A stretch of 5,767 nt of DNA, from NCBI GenBank assembly GCA_019237175.1, contig JAFAHP010000430.1, positions 1-5,767 on the forward strand. Direction: 5' to 3'. A program made the position numbers and the translations under genes. The notes below the pieces were generated by a model. It did not search any database. It saw nothing but the letters and a program-made list of their open reading frames with translations, and was not told where the DNA came from. Source of the stretch: Alphaproteobacteria bacterium (lineage in GTDB: Bacteria; Pseudomonadota; Alphaproteobacteria; ATCC43930; CGMCC-115725). This document shows, in pieces, positions 1-5,540 of this stretch. How positions within the stretch are numbered: the first letter of the stretch is position 1; each line of letters begins with the position of its first letter.

Positions 1-336
1 CGGATAGACCATTTGTGCGATTGCGATCGGCCCGCCGGCCGGATCGAACGCCTGCAGATAGGCTTGGTTGCCAAGACGCCGGGTGAACTCCAATGCCTCT
101 CTTGATGCACTGGCTTTTGCCATGGCTGCAGCAAAGCAGGCGTCAAACGCGGCACCGGTGCGGCCATCGCATTGCCGATGAAAACGCGCGAGGAAGCCGG
201 CATCTGGGCGGAAGATGGCGGCCGCCGTCACCGCCGCATGGGCAACAGGTTGGGGGACTGCGACCATGCAGGCGAGCGCCGCCGACAGGGTCAGACGCCC
301 TAGTGCTGCAGTGGGCAAGTTCGTCGGATGCGCCAT
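1..336 (-). CDS. Small exported protein of unknown function, N-terminal part (runs off left edge)
   Basis: The frame is open from an ATG at 336-334 down to base 1 without a stop, giving 112 residues; the C-terminus lies outside the window. I do not recognise the family. What can be seen is a Sec-type signal peptide: a hydrophobic stretch at about residues 15-30 (LTLSAALACMVAVPQ) followed by a likely signal peptidase I site after AHA (residues 32-34). The mature part has two cysteines (C56 in RQCDGR, C67 in DACFAA) that could form a disulfide in the periplasm, and a plausible globular stretch (EFTRRLGNQAYLQAF, about 83-97). No convincing Shine-Dalgarno precedes the ATG; a REP-like hairpin ends only 11 bases upstream. 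Another frame starting at GTG 340 gives an Arg/Pro/Cys-rich product and is judged a shadow. A real gene is likely; its function is unknown. Confidence 0.66.
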   Translation of the reverse strand, partial: MAHPTNLPTAALGRLTLSAALACMVAVPQPVAHAAVTAAAIFRPDAGFLARFHRQCDGRTGAAFDACFAAAMAKASASREALEFTRRLGNQAYLQAFDPAGGPIAIAQMVYP

Positions 337-347
337 TCACTCGACCA

Positions 348-401
348 CACCGGCGAAGGCCGGTGCCTATGGCTGATCTGGATCCCGACCTCCGTCGGGA
401 T
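348..401. repeat. REP-like pair of GC-rich hairpins
   Basis: Two perfect inverted repeats lie 16 bases apart: CACCGGC-GAAG-GCCGGTG at 348-365 and ATCCCGAC-CTCC-GTCGGGAT at 382-401. Both have 7-8 bp stems and 4-base loops, the architecture of alphaproteobacterial REP-type intergenic repeats. A stem of the same type occurs at 5278-5295. The unit lies in the leader of the partial exported protein gene and downstream of the propeller gene. That it is a dispersed family is inference, since only one copy of this exact sequence is in the window. Confidence 0.55.
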
Positions 402-472
402 GGTCGGGTTGGGCGGCCGAATTTGCCCGCCGCGCGGGCGATAACGAGAGCTGAAAGCTCGCGTCAGTCACG

Positions 473-502
473 TTACCTCCTCCCCGTTATGGGAGGAGGT
501 AA
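473..502 (-). terminator. Long hairpin downstream of the VOC/propeller pair, possible terminator
   Basis: A perfect 12-bp inverted repeat (TTACCTCCTCCC at 473-484, GGGAGGAGGTAA at 491-502) has a 6-base loop. It begins 25 bases past the stop codon of the beta-propeller gene on the minus strand. The stem is strong, but no T-run follows on either strand, so a classical intrinsic terminator is uncertain. It could instead stabilise the mRNA 3' end. The arms contain GGGAGGAGG/CCTCCTCCC, so in RNA one arm resembles an anti-Shine-Dalgarno target. Confidence 0.35.
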
Positions 503-527
503 ACCCGCTGATCTGCCGGCTTCCGGC

Positions 528-1502
528 TTAGTTCGGTGTCCAGGCGAGGGCGCGGATCTCGGTAAACTCGCGGGGCAATTTGCGCCACGAATCGCCGGCG
601 TTCAGGGTCGTGTACAGCTCGCCATAATGGCTGCACGCGACGATCAGCCCGGGATCTGCGGCATGCGTCGCAAACGCCCAGATCGGCGAATTGGGGGCAT
701 CCGGCAAGGGCAAACGCTGCCAAGTCTTGCCGCCGTCCCGCGAACGCTGGATGGCCCCGGTGGTGCCGGCCGCGCCGTCACCTGTCGCGACAAACACGGT
801 ATCGGGATCGTCGACCTTCAAGGCCAGCCCGCGGCAATAGGGGAGGCTAAAGTGCTGGCCGACCCCCAGCCCCTGCCAGCTCTCGCCCTTGTCGCTGCTG
901 GCAAAGATTTCGCGCGGCGTGCTGGTCAACACCGTCTTGCCGTCGCCCGCCGGGCGGGCCGCCACGTCGTGGATGTCGGGGTCGTTGAGCCCGCCCGCGA
1001 TCCGCGTCCAGGTTTCGCCGCCGTCGAGGCTGCGCCGCACCCCGTCAACTTCGACCCCGGCCCAAATGACGCGGTGGTCGTTGGGATCGACAGCCAACGC
1101 GGTTACCCGCGGCACCCCGACATTCGGGCATTCCTCGACCATGTCGACGGGCAATTGCTGCCAGTGCCGCCCGCCGTCGCGCGAGCGGAACAGGGCGGCG
1201 GGGCGGGTGCCGGCAAAGATCGTGTCGGGGTCGGTCTGATCGAACGCGATCTTCCACACATCCATCTTGTTCATCGGCGTGTCGATGTGTTCGAAGCTGC
1301 GGCCGCCGTCCGTGCTTTTGTAGAGGCCGTCATCGGCTCCAGCGAACACCGTGTGCGGCTCGCGCGGATGGGCGCTCATCCCGTAGATGCGGCTTTCGTT
1401 GCCGAGCCCGCGCCCGACCCGGCGCCAGCTGTCGCCGCCGTCGCCGCTGGTCCACGCCCCGCTGCCGACGGTGCCGATGCAGATTGTGATGTTGCCGGTC
1501 AT
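528..1502 (-). CDS. Seven-bladed beta-propeller with Asp-box (BNR/sialidase-like) repeats
   Basis: The 324-residue protein contains seven Asp-box motifs (S/T-x-D-x-G-x-x-W/F) at residues 19-26, 63-70, 107-114, 158-165, 202-209, 254-261 and 299-306, for example STDGGRSF, SRDGGRHW and SLDGGETW. Their spacing of 44-52 residues is what one motif per blade of a seven-bladed propeller would give. The last copy is degenerate (TLNAGDSW). Asp-box propellers occur in sialidases, VPS10-like domains and the YCF48 family; here there is no evident catalytic sialidase set, and no signal peptide, so it should be a cytoplasmic protein, perhaps a binding scaffold. The start was set at ATG 1502 because it overlaps the upstream VOC gene by four bases (ATGA), the hallmark of translational coupling; the 20 residues upstream in this frame are Arg/His-rich and out of character. 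The name is a fold assignment, not a function. Confidence 0.85.
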   Translation of the reverse strand: MTGNITICIGTVGSGAWTSGDGGDSWRRVGRGLGNESRIYGMSAHPREPHTVFAGADDGLYKSTDGGRSFEHIDTPMNKMDVWKIAFDQTDPDTIFAGTRPAALFRSRDGGRHWQQLPVDMVEECPNVGVPRVTALAVDPNDHRVIWAGVEVDGVRRSLDGGETWTRIAGGLNDPDIHDVAARPAGDGKTVLTSTPREIFASSDKGESWQGLGVGQHFSLPYCRGLALKVDDPDTVFVATGDGAAGTTGAIQRSRDGGKTWQRLPLPDAPNSPIWAFATHAADPGLIVACSHYGELYTTLNAGDSWRKLPREFTEIRALAWTPN

Positions 1503-1909
1503 GTTCCGTTGTCCCAGCCGGTGTGGGAGATGTCGATGACAACGCCATCGGGGCCGGCCCATTTCATTTCGAAATTGCGATGGGTGCCGGGCGCCATCTC
1601 CATGTCGAGACCGTCTTTTTCGGTGAGCTGTTGGCCCGCCGCCTTTTCCAGCTTCGTTGCGGCCTGGTCGAGGTCTTCGACCTCAAAGCCGAAATGATGG
1701 ATGCCGTTGAAATTAGGGCCGTGGGCGCCGACGTCGGCGTCTTTCTCGGTCTTGTGGTTGAGCACCGCGAGATTGATGTAGCCGTCGGTCAAGAACACCG
1801 CACCGTTCGGGCTGCGGCGGATCTCGCGCATGCCGAAGGCTTCCTTGTAAAATGCGGCGGTCTTGCCCGGGTCCGCGGTGGTCAATGCGATGTGTCTGAT
1901 TCTAGGCAT
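1499..1909 (-). CDS. VOC superfamily (glyoxalase/bleomycin-resistance/dioxygenase fold) protein
   Basis: The 136-residue product has the two paired beta-alpha-beta-beta-beta modules of the vicinal oxygen chelate fold. Module 1 opens with RHIALTTADPGKTAAFY (residues 5-21, candidate metal ligand H6) and module 2 with GIHHFGFEVEDLDQAATKLE (69-88, candidate ligand H71 or H72). It closes with WAGPDGVVIDIS (117-128), where D126 sits in the position often held by the last acidic ligand. The protein is probably a metal-dependent lyase, isomerase or dioxygenase, or a binding protein; the substrate is not predictable. The start at ATG 1909 is decided by a perfect AAGGAGG at 1917-1923, seven bases upstream. 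The same frame stays open to 2260, but that extension is Arg/Ala-rich and lacks a ribosome binding site. It is the first gene of a two-gene unit with the propeller. Confidence 0.88.
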   Translation of the reverse strand: MPRIRHIALTTADPGKTAAFYKEAFGMREIRRSPNGAVFLTDGYINLAVLNHKTEKDADVGAHGPNFNGIHHFGFEVEDLDQAATKLEKAAGQQLTEKDGLDMEMAPGTHRNFEMKWAGPDGVVIDISHTGWDNGT

Positions 1910-2152
1910 GTCCTTTCCTCCTTGTTCCGCCACGATCGTCGATCCGGCCGCAAAGCCGTTAGGGCTCCCGGCCGCATTCCCGCAGCGTAATACGGGTTGA
2001 GCACGCGCGCAAATCCGACGCAAACCGTAGAGCAATGCGATCGACACCTGGGCGCTCGCTTTGCGTGCCCAAGGTTGGCGACGTTTGCCTTTTATGACAT
2101 GCTTTAATGAAACTCCCAAGCCGGGTTCACCGGCAGGTGGGAGGAGACCCTT
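1910..2152. promoter_or_regulatory. Divergent intergenic region between VOC and SnoaL-like genes
   Basis: No gene is seen in these 243 bases. The region must carry both promoters, but no convincing -35/-10 pair stands out; the only AT-richer patch is about 2084-2110 (TTTGCCTTTTATGACATG), just upstream of the plus-strand gene. A short palindrome GATCG-T-CGATC (1934-1944) and a 9-bp direct repeat CCGGCCGCA (1944-1952 and 1968-1976, 24 bp apart) could be protein-binding sites. An excellent Shine-Dalgarno GGGAGGAG (2139-2146) lies six bases before ATG 2153. Confidence 0.3.
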
Positions 2153-2634
2153 ATGGAGAGCGTAGCGCGACGCAATTTGATCTTCGGCGCGAGCGCCGGG
2201 CTGATATTCGCCGGAGAAGCGGCAGGGACAGTGAACGCCGCCGGCAAATCCGTCGGCCAAAATGGATCGACGGCTGGAATTCGACCGATCCGGAAGTGTT
2301 GGTTACCGCCTTCACCCCTGATGGGGTCTATGAGGAGGTGACCTTTGGCTTGAAGAAAAAAGGGAGTGCCGAACTACGCGACCTCCACAAGTTTTTTCAC
2401 GAGTCCGTAGGCGGGCTCTATGTGAAGCTCGTTTCCACCCATGTTGCCAATGGTTACGGGACGATCGAATGGATATTCGGCGGCCGCGACGTCGGCGTAT
2501 TCAAGACCGGCAAGCCATTCGCGGTGCGCGGCGTTAGCGTAATCGAGGTGCGCGGCAACCGTATCTCCCGGAATCTCGACTATTACGATGCGGCGACGAT
2601 TATGAAACAGGTAGGGAAACTGCCGGCTGCCTGA
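2153..2634 (+). pseudogene. Exported SnoaL/NTF2-like protein, interrupted by a frameshift
   Basis: Two frames complete one gene. From ATG 2153, preceded by GGGAGGAG at six bases' spacing, comes a Tat-type signal sequence: twin arginine in VARRNLIFGASAGLIFAG, then small residues to NAAGKSV. After about 2250 this frame loses sense and stops at 2341. The frame one base back carries the domain: WIDGWNSTDPEVLVTAFTPD, GVYEEVTFG, the central strands, and the end DYYDAATIMKQVGKLPAA, stopping at 2634. That is the SnoaL-like/NTF2 fold (polyketide cyclase, ketosteroid isomerase and relatives). Joined, the product would be about 159 residues, normal for an exported member. The switch lies between about 2240 and 2266, where AAAA (2259-2262) is the obvious indel site. 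Upstream of that the domain frame is Arg-rich nonsense, so the ATG at 2107 is not the start. A recent mutation or a sequencing error is possible; substrate unknown. Confidence 0.75.
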
Positions 2635-2665
2635 CAATTGGAGCCTCGTAGACCGGCGCTGCAGA

Positions 2666-3640
2666 TTAGAAATATCGCGAGAGGTTGGCGCGGATGCGCT
2701 CGAGCACCGGCACTTCGGGATCAGGAAACAGAAAGCGCTCGCCGGTAATGATCTCGAACACCTCGATATAGAGCCTTGCGGCTTCGGCGATGATCGCGCG
2801 CGGAACCGGCGGGATCTCCTCGCGATAAGGGTCGCAGCGCGCCGCCACCCATCGCCGGACAAAATCCTTGTCGAGGGTTTCGGGCGGCTCGCCGCCGGCA
2901 AAGCGCTGTTCGTAGCTCTCGCTGAGCCAGAAACGGCTGCTGTCCGGGGTGTGGATCTCATCGGCCAGCACGATCGTCCCGGCCGCGTCGAAACCGAACT
3001 CGTATTTGGTATCGACCAGGATCAAGCCGTGCCCGGCGGCGATTTCGCGCCCGCGGGCGAACAGTGCGAGTGCCTTCCGCGAGACGTCCTCCCACTGTGC
3101 CTCACTCAACAGTCTGCGCGCGATGATGTCCTCGCCGGTCAGGGGCTCGTCGTGCGCCCCGTCGAACGCCTTGGTCGTCGGCGTGATGATCGTGGCCGGC
3201 AGCCTTTGGTTCTGGCGCAGACCGTCCGGAAAATTGATGCCGTAGATCTGCCGCTGGCCCCTTTGGTACATCGGCCAGATCGAGGTTGCGGTCGTGCCCG
3301 TCAGATAGTCGCGCACGACGATCTCGACGGGCATGATTTCGAGCCGTCGGCCGACGAGCACGTTTGGATCAGGGTATTCGAGGACGTGGTTCGGGCAAAT
3401 GTCTCGGGTCGCGTCAAACCAAAAGCGCGCGGTCTGGGTCAGCGCCTGCCCCTTCAGCGGGATCGCGGCGATGATCCGGTCGAAGGCAGAGAGCCGATCG
3501 GTGGCGATGATGATCCGCCGGCCATCGGCAAGGTCGTAATTGTCGCGGACCTTGCCGCGGTAATGGTTCGGCAATTCACGGATCGTCGCGTCGGCCAGAA
3601 CCTGGTCGAGATGCCGGGCGAGCGCCGCCGTCTCGGTCAT
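2666..3640 (-). CDS. purC: Phosphoribosylaminoimidazole-succinocarboxamide synthase (SAICAR synthetase)
   Basis: The enzyme joins L-aspartate to CAIR using ATP to give SAICAR in de novo purine synthesis, in the cytoplasm. The 324-residue product has the family motifs in order: the nucleotide-binding YRGKVRDNY (27-35), ATDRLSAFD (46-54), EIVVRDYLTGT (106-116), TPTTKAFDGAHDEPLT (153-168), LVDTKYEFG (208-216) and ADEIHTPDSSRFW (226-238). Its length matches the longer, yeast ADE1-like form rather than the roughly 240-residue E. coli-type enzyme. The start is put at ATG 3640; an in-frame TTG at 3652 is possible but sits almost on top of the only GGAG. The Shine-Dalgarno for 3640 is weak (GGTGGAG about 13 bases away). 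No other pur gene is adjacent. The 3' end converges with the SnoaL-like gene, leaving 31 bp. The upstream same-strand gene ends 24 bp away, so co-transcription is plausible. Confidence 0.96.
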   Translation of the reverse strand: MTETAALARHLDQVLADATIRELPNHYRGKVRDNYDLADGRRIIIATDRLSAFDRIIAAIPLKGQALTQTARFWFDATRDICPNHVLEYPDPNVLVGRRLEIMPVEIVVRDYLTGTTATSIWPMYQRGQRQIYGINFPDGLRQNQRLPATIITPTTKAFDGAHDEPLTGEDIIARRLLSEAQWEDVSRKALALFARGREIAAGHGLILVDTKYEFGFDAAGTIVLADEIHTPDSSRFWLSESYEQRFAGGEPPETLDKDFVRRWVAARCDPYREEIPPVPRAIIAEAARLYIEVFEIITGERFLFPDPEVPVLERIRANLSRYF

Positions 3641-3664
3641 TCGCAGAGGCAAACTCCACCCCGA

Positions 3665-4282
3665 TCAGCGATGGCCGCCACCACCGCCGTGGCCGCCGCC
3701 GCCCCAGCCGCCGCCACCGCCCCAGCCGCCACCACCGCCCCAGCCGCCGTGATAACCGCCATAGCCGCCGTGATAACCGCCATAGCCGCCATAGCCGTGA
3801 TAACCGGCATAACCGTAGCCGCGATAGCCATAGCCGCGATAGCCATAGCCGCGACCCCAGCCCCAGCCCCAGCCCCCCCACCAGCCGGGCCAACCCCACC
3901 AGCCGGCATACCACCAGGGCGACCAGCCCCACCACGGCCACCCCCAGGCGGAATAAGAAGGCCATCCCCAGCCGCCATAGTTGTACCCATTGGGATCGTA
4001 GTTATATCCGCCTTGGTATGGCTGCTGATTGTAGTTGTAATAACCGCCATATGGCTGCTGATAAGAATAGCCCGGTGATTGTTGATAGGAGTAGTTGGGC
4101 TGATAGGAGTAATTCGATGATGGCTGCTGGTAGGAATAGTTGGGCGTCGATTGCTGTGGATAGGAATAGGTTTGCGCCCAGGCGGAGACCGTCGACTCGC
4201 TGGCGACGCCGGCACCCGCCAATAGTGCCGTCCCCGCGAAAGCGACGCCGCGCAACCGCCTCAACTTTCCGCCTACCGACAT
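3665..4282 (-). CDS. Exported Tyr/Trp/Gly-rich low-complexity protein
   Basis: The 205-residue product has a basic N-terminus (KLRRLR), a hydrophobic segment (about 12-28) and a likely signal peptidase I site after AWA (34-36). The mature chain falls in four blocks: a YSYQQ-type repeat block (about 39-80), a Tyr/Asn/Gly block (about 81-104), a tryptophan block with 17 Trp in residues 105-142, and a GYGYR/GYHG block (145-180) ending in three G4-5W units and a His/Gly tail. No cysteine or known catalytic domain is present. In composition it recalls structural or sticky proteins such as silk-like, adhesive or sulfur-globule coat proteins; this is analogy, not homology. The start at ATG 4282 is supported by GGAGG (4288-4292) five bases away; GTG 4294 is less likely. 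Overlapping frames on both strands are open only because the DNA is repetitive; this one alone has a signal peptide and ribosome binding site. Confidence 0.8.
   Translation of the reverse strand: MSVGGKLRRLRGVAFAGTALLAGAGVASESTVSAWAQTYSYPQQSTPNYSYQQPSSNYSYQPNYSYQQSPGYSYQQPYGGYYNYNQQPYQGGYNYDPNGYNYGGWGWPSYSAWGWPWWGWSPWWYAGWWGWPGWWGGWGWGWGRGYGYRGYGYRGYGYAGYHGYGGYGGYHGGYGGYHGGWGGGGGWGGGGGWGGGGHGGGGGHR
3701..3856. repeat. Short tandem repeats inside the low-complexity gene (18-, 21- and 15-bp units)
   Basis: Three in-frame tandem arrays encode the C-terminal repeats. An 18-bp unit starts at 3701, 3719 and 3737 (units 1 and 2 differ at one base; the third is partial) and encodes Gly-rich/Trp units. 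A 21-bp unit at 3743-3763 and 3764-3784 is an exact duplicate encoding the Tyr-Gly-Gly-Tyr-His-Gly-Gly cycle. A 15-bp unit at 3818-3832 and 3833-3847 is exact and continues to 3856, encoding Arg-Gly-Tyr-Gly-Tyr. All unit lengths are multiples of three, so slippage would change repeat number without breaking the frame. Confidence 0.85.
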
Positions 4283-4424
4283 TGCTTCCTCCACTCCGTC
4301 CGGTCACAGCCGAGCGACAACGCCCTATATGGATTCGCCATTCCGGTTGTCATCCTCCCCATCAGCAGGTTGACTGTCAAAGGTCACGCGAGCGTCGTCG
4401 GATCGCCGTGAAGCGGAGAGCGAG
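4283..4424. promoter_or_regulatory. Divergent intergenic region with TTGAC-T-GTCAA palindrome
   Basis: These 142 bases separate the divergent low-complexity and thioesterase genes and should contain both promoters. The palindrome TTGACTGTCAA (4370-4380) presents a -35-like TTGACT/TTGACA on either strand or could be an operator, but neither side has a good -10 at 16-18 bases. CATATA read on the minus strand (4331-4326) is a possible -10 for the low-complexity gene, with a leader of about 37 bases. The thioesterase ribosome binding site GGAG is at 4415-4418. Promoter assignments are weak. Confidence 0.3.
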
Positions 4425-4889
4425 ATGGGAAGAATCGGCACGAAAGCGGCGCAAACCGATCGGCCCGAGCTGCCACCATCGGCGCCGCTGATCCGTGTCA
4501 TGGCGATGCCGGCCGACGCAAACCCGAACGGCGACATTTTCGGCGGCTGGCTGTTGGCGCAGATGGACCTCGCCGGCGGCAATCTGGCGGCGCAAAGAGC
4601 ACGCGGGCGCTGCGCAACAGTGGCGGTTGACGGCATGGTATTTCACGAGCCGGTTTTTGTCGGCGACGAGGTCAGCTGCTATGGTGAGATCGTGCGCACC
4701 GGCCGCACCTCGATCACGACGCGCATCGAAGCCTGGCGCCGTAATCTCGCCTCGGGCGAGGCGCGCAAGGTCACCCAGGCGATCTTTACTTATGTCGCGA
4801 TCGGTGAGGACCGCCGGCCGCGGCCGCTGCCGGATGCTGCCGACCGCCCGCAAAGACCTGCAGAGGGAGTGGGCAATCGATGCGGGTGA
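4425..4889 (+). CDS. YciA-type acyl-CoA thioesterase (hotdog fold)
   Basis: The enzyme hydrolyses acyl-CoA thioesters to free acid and CoA; YciA relatives act on a broad range of acyl chains in the cytoplasm. The 154-residue product carries the family signature ANPNGDIFGGWLLAQMDLAG (32-51), with D37 as the expected catalytic acid, then VAVDGMVFHEPVFVGDEVSC (66-85), the strand GEIVRTGRTSITTRIEAW (87-104) and VTQAIFTYVAI (116-126). It is a single hotdog domain, so it should work as an oligomer. GGAG (4415-4418) lies six bases before ATG 4425, which fixes this start; M26 and M28 are internal alternatives nearer the conserved core. About 18 residues after the usual RPRPLP ending (DAADRPQRPAEGVGNRCG) are unusual. 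The last codons overlap the N-terminus of the LysR relic that follows, hinting that the two were once coupled. Confidence 0.9.
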   Translation: MGRIGTKAAQTDRPELPPSAPLIRVMAMPADANPNGDIFGGWLLAQMDLAGGNLAAQRARGRCATVAVDGMVFHEPVFVGDEVSCYGEIVRTGRTSITTRIEAWRRNLASGEARKVTQAIFTYVAIGEDRRPRPLPDAADRPQRPAEGVGNRCG

Positions 4890-5349
4890 TCTGAAGGTTT
4901 TGGAAGCAGTGGCGCGCCTCGGCGGCATCGACCGCGCCGCAGAAGCGCTGCATACGGTGCGATCCAACGTTACCGTCCGCGTAAGTCCACTCGAAGAAGA
5001 ACTCGGGACGATGCTGTTTCAGCGCAACAGCCAAGGGACTTTGCTGACCGCGGCCGGTCCGGGGCTCCTGCCTCGAACCGCTGCTGGAGCAGCGGCACGT
5101 GGCGGTCCATGATTTCCCGCCTTCCGAGGCGCAGGTCGGCACGGTCTTCATGCGCGGTGCGATGCCTGTGTGTCGGGCGCGCTGACCGCGTTTCTGGACC
5201 TGGCCCGCAACCGATTGCCGGCGGCAAAAGCCGCCCGATGGGGCCAATTCACCGCCCTTACCTGGCCTCTCGCGTCATTCCCGCGCAAGCGGGAACCTAG
5301 GGGCAAGCGCCCCGACGGTCGCCCTGGGCCCCCGCTGTCGAGGCTGTAA
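4876..5349 (+). pseudogene. LysR-type transcriptional regulator, degraded and internally deleted
   Basis: Residues read from 4876 match the LysR winged helix-turn-helix: DLKVLEAVARLGGIDRAAEA, then SNVTVRVSPLEEELG and MLFQRNSQGTLLTAAG. This should continue into an effector domain of about 220 residues, but after GLLP (about 5062-5073) the frame ends at a TGA at 5110-5112. The next frame, from 5072, instead reads LEPLLEQRHVAVHDFPPSEA and QVGTVFM, the pattern of the far C-terminus of LysR proteins. A second frame break near 5153 returns to the first frame with CDACVSGALTAFLDLARNRL. So most of the effector domain is missing. There is also no ATG, GTG or TTG where the protein should start: an AGAGGGAG (4862-4869) sits six bases before an ATC codon (4876-4878), suggesting a lost ATG. 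The frame then runs into the downstream repeat until TAA 5347-5349. No functional regulator is expected. Confidence 0.8.
5272..5343. repeat. Palindromic intergenic repeat, copy 1
   Basis: This copy opens with GCGTCATTCCCGC and forms the perfect hairpin TTCCCGC-GCAA-GCGGGAA at 5278-5295. A second small stem GGGGC-AAGC-GCCCC (5300-5313) and a CCCTGGGCCCCCGCTGTCG right half follow. The right half is a decayed mirror of the left. It aligns in the same orientation with copy 2 at 5541-5616 (shared AAGCGGGAACC, GCAAG and CCCCCGCT-TCG). Confidence 0.75.
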
Positions 5350-5377
5350 CCCAATTGCGAACCGGCTGGATCCGAGC

Positions 5378-5494
5378 CGTGCGTCCTTCGAGACAGCTGC
5401 TTCGCAGCTTCCTCAGGATGAGGAGTTTTCTTGATGCCATCAAAGGCTTTCCTCATGCTGAGGTGCCGCCGCAGGCGGCCTCGAAGCACGCACG
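5378..5494. repeat. 117-bp nested palindromic repeat with side-arm hairpins
   Basis: The outer arms (5378-5392 and 5480-5494) are inverted repeats matching at 14 of 15 positions. The inner arms (5411-5423 CCTCAGGATGAGG and 5451-5463 CCTCATGCTGAGG) match at 12 of 13. Between outer and inner arm on each side sits a self-complementary stem with a 3-base loop: AGCTGC-TTC-GCAGCT (5395-5409) and GCCGCC-GCA-GGCGGC (5465-5479). The centre has TTGAT-GCC-ATCAA (5431-5443). All layers share a centre near 5437. From memory the CTTCGAG/CCTCAGGATGAGG modules are typical of Bradyrhizobium-type dispersed repeats; no search was made. Confidence 0.85.
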
Positions 5495-5540
5495 ATAGCA
5501 ATGCAGCCCGTCATTTGGCGCCCCGGGGCGATTCGATCAC

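Noticed and set aside
93..1697. Long plus-strand open frame of 534 codons
   Set aside because: It lies antisense to the propeller and VOC genes, is Arg/Pro/Ala-rich with no recognisable domain, and exists because of GC-rich codon use on the other strand.
1910..2260. N-terminal extension of the VOC gene to an ATG at 2260
   Set aside because: The extension is unlike a VOC protein, overlaps the divergent gene, and would ignore the perfect AAGGAGG before ATG 1909.
2255..2266. Programmed -1 frameshift in the SnoaL-like gene at CCAAAAT
   Set aside because: The site does not fit X-XXY-YYZ (CAA slipping to CCA mispairs), and no clear downstream stimulatory structure was seen. A plain indel is simpler.
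3701..3856. CRISPR-like array
   Set aside because: The short repeats are contiguous, with no unique spacers, and they are in frame within a coding sequence.
2951..4078. Plus-strand open frame with Ala/Pro/Ile-rich tail
   Set aside because: It is antisense to purC and to the Tyr/Trp/Gly-rich gene; the Ala-Ala-Thr-Pro-Ala tail is the reverse reading of the tandem repeats.
3637..4215. Minus-strand 192-codon frame overlapping the low-complexity gene
   Set aside because: It has no signal peptide or ribosome binding site and its repetitive Ala/Ile/Gly tail is the same repeat read in a shifted frame. The 3665-4282 frame has both.
4495..4875. Extension of the LysR frame upstream into the thioesterase gene
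   Set aside because: It is out of frame with the well-supported thioesterase and is Arg/Ser/Trp-rich. The LysR similarity begins only at about 4879.
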